Assembly: GCA_005879655.1 (NCBI GenBank)
Contig: VBJK01000465.1
Coordinates: 1-8,496, forward strand
Reading direction: 5' to 3'
Origin: Chloroflexota bacterium
GTDB taxonomy: Bacteria > Chloroflexota > Ktedonobacteria > Ktedonobacterales > Ktedonobacteraceae
Length of the DNA: 8,496 nucleotides
A program made the position numbers and the translations under genes. The notes below the pieces were generated by a model, which ran no database searches, had not been told where the DNA came from, and saw nothing but the letters and a program-made list of their open reading frames with translations. Below are positions 5,743 through 8,496 of the stretch, one piece after another (position 1 is the first letter of the stretch; every line of letters starts with the position of its first letter).

Positions 5743-7593
5743 ATGATTGACAGTGATGACCCCTCGGTATCCATTCGTGTCCGACTACTGGGTCCTTTTC
5801 ATGTCGAGCGCAGAAGGGAAGATGGGAGCTGGGAAGCCATCAAAAAAACTGCATGGGGGAACGGCTCTGCTCGTGCCCTCTTCAAGCGCTTGCTTGGTGC
5901 AGATAACAGAAGGGTAGTAGGCTCTCAACTACTTGCTGAGCTATGGCCGAGTTCTAGCGCTCGTTCGGCTGAGCACTACCTCAGCAATGCGCTAGTGAGG
6001 CTCCGTAGAATTTTCCAGTGGGATGAGTTGATCATCGCCTTTACTTCTCACAGCGGAGTGGGCTATCAGTTAGCCGACCAGACGCTGCTATGGTGTGATA
6101 TTGATGCATGTGAAGCTCTGATTATAGAGGCAGAGCGGCTTGGTCGCGGCTCGGCCCAGGCGTTCTCATTGCTCAAGCAGGCCAGGAGCCTCTTTGACCG
6201 GGGCAGTATGTTAGAAGAAGAAAGTGGAGCATGGTCTCTTGCCATCCGTGCCGAAAAAGAGAGGCTAGAGAGCTACTGCCGTATCTGGCTAGCGGAAGCC
6301 TATGAAGTCCTGGGCGAGTCCTGGTATGCACGAGCACAGTACCTCCGGCTCTTAGAGCACAATCCCCGCGATGAAGATGTCCTGTGCCGCTTGCTCGGTT
6401 TCCTCTATCGACAGGGCAAGAAGCAAGAGGCTCTCTTCTATTATGAGGAAGTAAAGCAATATTTTGACGAGCATGGTCTCTCGCTCTCGAAAACAACCCA
6501 AAAGTTGGTTGAGCTTATACAGCAAGAGTATGATCATCTCAATCACGCTAGTGATAGCGCACCTGCTGGTTTGAAGCCAAGCAAGGAGACCTATACGGCC
6601 AAGCAAGCAAGCTCCATATCGCGCGTTTTGTATCTAGACCTCGTACGGTTTCAAAGTAATCTTCCCCAGCTCTGGAAGCTCTATTATAACTCAACAGCGC
6701 TGGACTTTATCTTTGATATCCAGGCGGCTATTGAGGAAATAAGGGCGCTGGAACAGCAGGTTCGTGGAGGAGCGCTTCAGCGCTTAGTATGGGACCTGCT
6801 TTTTAGCTACTATTTGCTTGCAGCTCGCATGGCTCATGATCTGAGAAGTTATTGGATGGCTAATAGCTACCAGAACGAAGCTTTGAACATTGCCAGAAGT
6901 ATTGATAATTTATCGTTGTGGGCTTTAGCTCTCTCTGAGCGAGGATTTACGCAGTTAATCTGGGGTAGTTTTGGTGATATCGATGCAATAGGAACTTTCC
7001 AGCCGAACCCCAAGAGAATTATTGATGCTGCGGCTGATCTGGAAGGGGCGATACCATATGCTCAACCACAACTCAAGGGCCTTGTTACGCTTGACTTAAG
7101 TAGGGCCATGGCGATGATGAAGAGGAGCAAGACCGATATCAGCAGGGTGCTTTCTACAGTTGAGGGAGCGGAGCAATGGGTTGATCAGGAACATAAGTCT
7201 GACGACCTGTATGCTCGCATTTATCGACCGGGGCAAAATTTTCAGCGTTGGAGATTGTATCTGGGGCAGGCCGTTACGTTTAACATAGTGGGCCATCCCA
7301 ATAAAGCCGTTGCAGCATTGCAAGCCATCAAGCAGCTGGAAGCTGGCAATGGGCTACCAGCAAATGAAATACGGCGTAATGCGTGGGCAATGATTATAGA
7401 GGCTGAAGCTTATATGAGTTTGAAAAGCTTTGATCAGGCTGCAAGTCTGGCCGCAGAGGCTTTGAGAGCCTGCCAGGATATTCAGTCACTAAGTAATATT
7501 GCCATTATTAGGGATATCTATAGCCGACTGCGCCAAGGATCAGCGAGTGATCATGCGGCGGTTATTGAGCTAGGCAAGACACTGAAAAAATGA
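5743..7593 (+). CDS. BTAD/SARP-type transcriptional regulator with TPR-like C-terminus
   Basis: A 616-residue cytoplasmic regulator of the AfsR/DnrI/EmbR-like BTAD class. Residues 11-112 form an OmpR-type winged helix: strand RVRLLGPFHV (12-21), GSARALFKRLL (41-51), V-V-G-S-Q-L-L-A-E-L-W-P (58-69), recognition helix with A-E-H-Y-L-S-N-A-L-V-R-L-R-R (76-89), and the wing ending GVGYQL (105-110). Residues about 115-266 are the bacterial transcriptional activation domain, a helical TPR-like fold with the closing L-Y-R-Q-G-K-K-Q-E-A-L-F-Y-Y-E-E (221-236) helices. No Walker A or NB-ARC ATPase follows, unlike AfsR. Residues 290-616 are alpha-helical with a recognisable TPR unit at about 546-579. 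ATG 5743 is the first in-frame start after the leader and has AGGA 10 nt upstream. Target genes are unknown; the downstream BPL_N gene, 81 bp away with its own promoter, is one candidate. Confidence 0.88.
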   Translation: MIDSDDPSVSIRVRLLGPFHVERRREDGSWEAIKKTAWGNGSARALFKRLLGADNRRVVGSQLLAELWPSSSARSAEHYLSNALVRLRRIFQWDELIIAFTSHSGVGYQLADQTLLWCDIDACEALIIEAERLGRGSAQAFSLLKQARSLFDRGSMLEEESGAWSLAIRAEKERLESYCRIWLAEAYEVLGESWYARAQYLRLLEHNPRDEDVLCRLLGFLYRQGKKQEALFYYEEVKQYFDEHGLSLSKTTQKLVELIQQEYDHLNHASDSAPAGLKPSKETYTAKQASSISRVLYLDLVRFQSNLPQLWKLYYNSTALDFIFDIQAAIEEIRALEQQVRGGALQRLVWDLLFSYYLLAARMAHDLRSYWMANSYQNEALNIARSIDNLSLWALALSERGFTQLIWGSFGDIDAIGTFQPNPKRIIDAAADLEGAIPYAQPQLKGLVTLDLSRAMAMMKRSKTDISRVLSTVEGAEQWVDQEHKSDDLYARIYRPGQNFQRWRLYLGQAVTFNIVGHPNKAVAALQAIKQLEAGNGLPANEIRRNAWAMIIEAEAYMSLKSFDQAASLAAEALRACQDIQSLSNIAIIRDIYSRLRQGSASDHAAVIELGKTLKK

Positions 7594-7607
7594 CGAGATG
7601 ATAAATC

Positions 7608-7638
7608 ATAGCATTTTGTCGTCTTTCTATGCTATACT
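7608..7638 (+). promoter_or_regulatory. Extended -10 promoter with overlapping inverted repeat
   Basis: TGCTATACT (7630-7638) is an extended -10 with no good -35, predicting a start near 7645 and a 30-nt leader. A perfect 7-bp inverted repeat, ATAGCAT (7608-7614) and ATGCTAT (7629-7635), spans the -35 region and overlaps the -10. The 21-bp centre-to-centre spacing (two helical turns) suits a dimeric repressor. The only T-run is inside the loop, so it is a poor terminator for the preceding gene. Confidence 0.5.
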
Positions 7639-7674
7639 AGAGTAATAAGAAATTATGCTCATGAGGATTGAAAT

Positions 7675-8367
7675 ATGAATAAAAAACCCTATTATTCTCT
7701 AAGCTTCTTATTACTGCTAGTAGTCCCTCTACTACTATTAGTAATTCTCATAGTTCCCCTCTTCTCGTTAGGCAGCATAGGTCCTTCCGAGCAGCCATCA
7801 GAGCCGCCGTCAGGGACAAAAAAGCCTGGCGCGGGGACCCGTCCGCTGGCGCTGGTATATCGTGGTCCGGCAGGGTGTGATGGCTGTTCTGAGGCAGCAG
7901 CTGCGTTACTCGCAAGCTCGAAGTGGAATTTTGATGTAGAATATGTTGGTCCGAACGAGAAATTGCAACTTTCGGCGGAGGTCTTGAAGACGGCGACGGT
8001 GTATGCGCAGCCCGGCGGCGATGATGATCTTGATAAGACATATGCCATCATGCGGCGTGATGCGCCTCTCATCCGCAATTTCGTCAAATCTGGTGGGCGC
8101 TACCTGGGTTTCTGCATGGGGGGGTATCTGGCAGGTGCCTCACCTGGTTTCAAACTGCTACCGGGTGACACGGACGAGTATACGTCATCTCGTAACGCGA
8201 GCGTGAAAAGCACTGATGATACAACGGTAAAAGTATATTGGCGAGACCAGCCGCGCACAATATACTTTCAAGATGGGCCTTACTTTACCCTCAAGCCTAA
8301 TGCAACAGACGTGACAGTGCTCGCGCGATACACGAATGGCAAGATAGCTGCTCTGGTTGTACCTTAA
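7675..8367 (+). CDS. Membrane-anchored BPL_N / class I glutamine-amidotransferase-like protein, stopped early
   Basis: The ORF encodes 230 residues before a TAA. An N-terminal hydrophobic helix (about 9-32) after MNKK looks like an uncleaved signal anchor, followed by a Ser/Pro/Gly linker (33-55), so the domain would lie outside the membrane. Residues 56-230 match the BPL_N family (biotin-protein-ligase N-terminal, a class I GATase-like fold): LALVYRGPAGCDGCSE (58-73), the YAQPGGDDD segment (110-118), the nucleophile elbow GFCMGGYLAG (145-154, Cys147) and FQDGPYF (198-204). Real GATase-like proteins carry an H-x-E pair near the end. Here HPE lies just after the stop, in the same frame. The product as written lacks the putative catalytic His and Glu. 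GAGG (7663-7666) is 8 nt before ATG 7675. No substrate is known for these stand-alone proteins. Read together with the in-frame remnant that follows, the gene is probably a nonsense pseudogene or uses readthrough. Confidence 0.85.
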   Translation: MNKKPYYSLSFLLLLVVPLLLLVILIVPLFSLGSIGPSEQPSEPPSGTKKPGAGTRPLALVYRGPAGCDGCSEAAAALLASSKWNFDVEYVGPNEKLQLSAEVLKTATVYAQPGGDDDLDKTYAIMRRDAPLIRNFVKSGGRYLGFCMGGYLAGASPGFKLLPGDTDEYTSSRNASVKSTDDTTVKVYWRDQPRTIYFQDGPYFTLKPNATDVTVLARYTNGKIAALVVP

Positions 8368-8496
8368 GGGAAAGGGACGGTTGGTGTGGTAGGGCCTCAT
8401 CCAGAGGCGACAAATGGTTGGTTCCAGGAATATCATATCACCGTTCCAGATGGTCTTAGTCTGGATCTCGGTCACGATTTGATCGATACTGCCATG
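8368..8496 (+). pseudogene. In-frame continuation of the BPL_N gene beyond the TAA (runs off window)
   Basis: The 43 codons after the stop remain open in the same frame as the upstream ORF and encode GKGTVGVVGPHPEATNGWFQ and onward to the window edge. GPHPEA fits the terminal His-x-Glu motif of class I GATase-like domains, and the preceding V-V-P/GKG junction reads like one uninterrupted strand-turn, so the TAA replaces a single sense codon (for example TAC, TAT or CAA). No new start codon with a Shine-Dalgarno precedes this part. The whole locus is therefore best read as one gene of more than 274 codons from 7675, interrupted by a nonsense codon at 8365-8367. Confidence 0.75.

Noticed and set aside
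7608..7635. ATAGCAT/ATGCTAT as intrinsic terminator of the BTAD gene
   Set aside because: The stem is A/T-rich, the loop is 14 nt and no T-run follows; it overlaps a good extended -10 instead.

Overview
The window most likely comes from a Chloroflexota bacterium, probably of the Ktedonobacteria. This is inferred from the style of the proteins: a PknB-type kinase with a non-PASTA ectodomain, a BTAD regulator with a TPR-like tail, a membrane-anchored BPL_N/GATase-like protein, and a GC-rich dispersed-repeat-like block. No RNA gene, transposase or CRISPR array is visible.

Layout. Positions 1-604 (minus strand) hold the start of groEL, cut by the window edge, and a complete groES. They form a heat-shock operon with a sigma-A-like promoter and a CIRCE (HrcA) operator at 661-687. 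Positions 936-3068 (plus) encode a 710-residue transmembrane Ser/Thr kinase. It converges on recX (minus, 3107-3763), which appears to be read from a leaderless extended -10 promoter. Between recX and the next gene lies a short GC-rich palindromic block (3828-3880). Positions 3990-5441 (plus) encode an unrecognised membrane protein with a Pro/Thr/Ser/Val repeat tail of about 300 residues, built from 54- and 63-bp units. A roughly 300-bp gap rich in small inverted repeats (5442-5742) precedes a BTAD/SARP-type regulator (5743-7593). The last gene (7675 onward) is a membrane-anchored BPL_N/class I glutamine-amidotransferase-like protein. It has an in-frame TAA at 8365-8367, after which recognisable coding sequence continues in the same frame to the window end.

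How the genes relate. Only groES-groEL is a clear operon. The other genes are separately promoted, and nothing in the sequence ties them into one pathway. Two have possible envelope-sensing or regulatory roles (the transmembrane kinase and the BTAD regulator), and two others are membrane anchored. Three proposed promoters (kinase, recX, BPL_N gene) are of the extended -10 form TGnTATAMT with no good -35.

The best candidates for a second look are the nonsense codon that removes the putative catalytic His/Glu of the BPL_N protein, the repeat-tailed membrane protein, the structured leader before the BTAD gene, and the leaderless recX promoter next to a GC-rich repeat.
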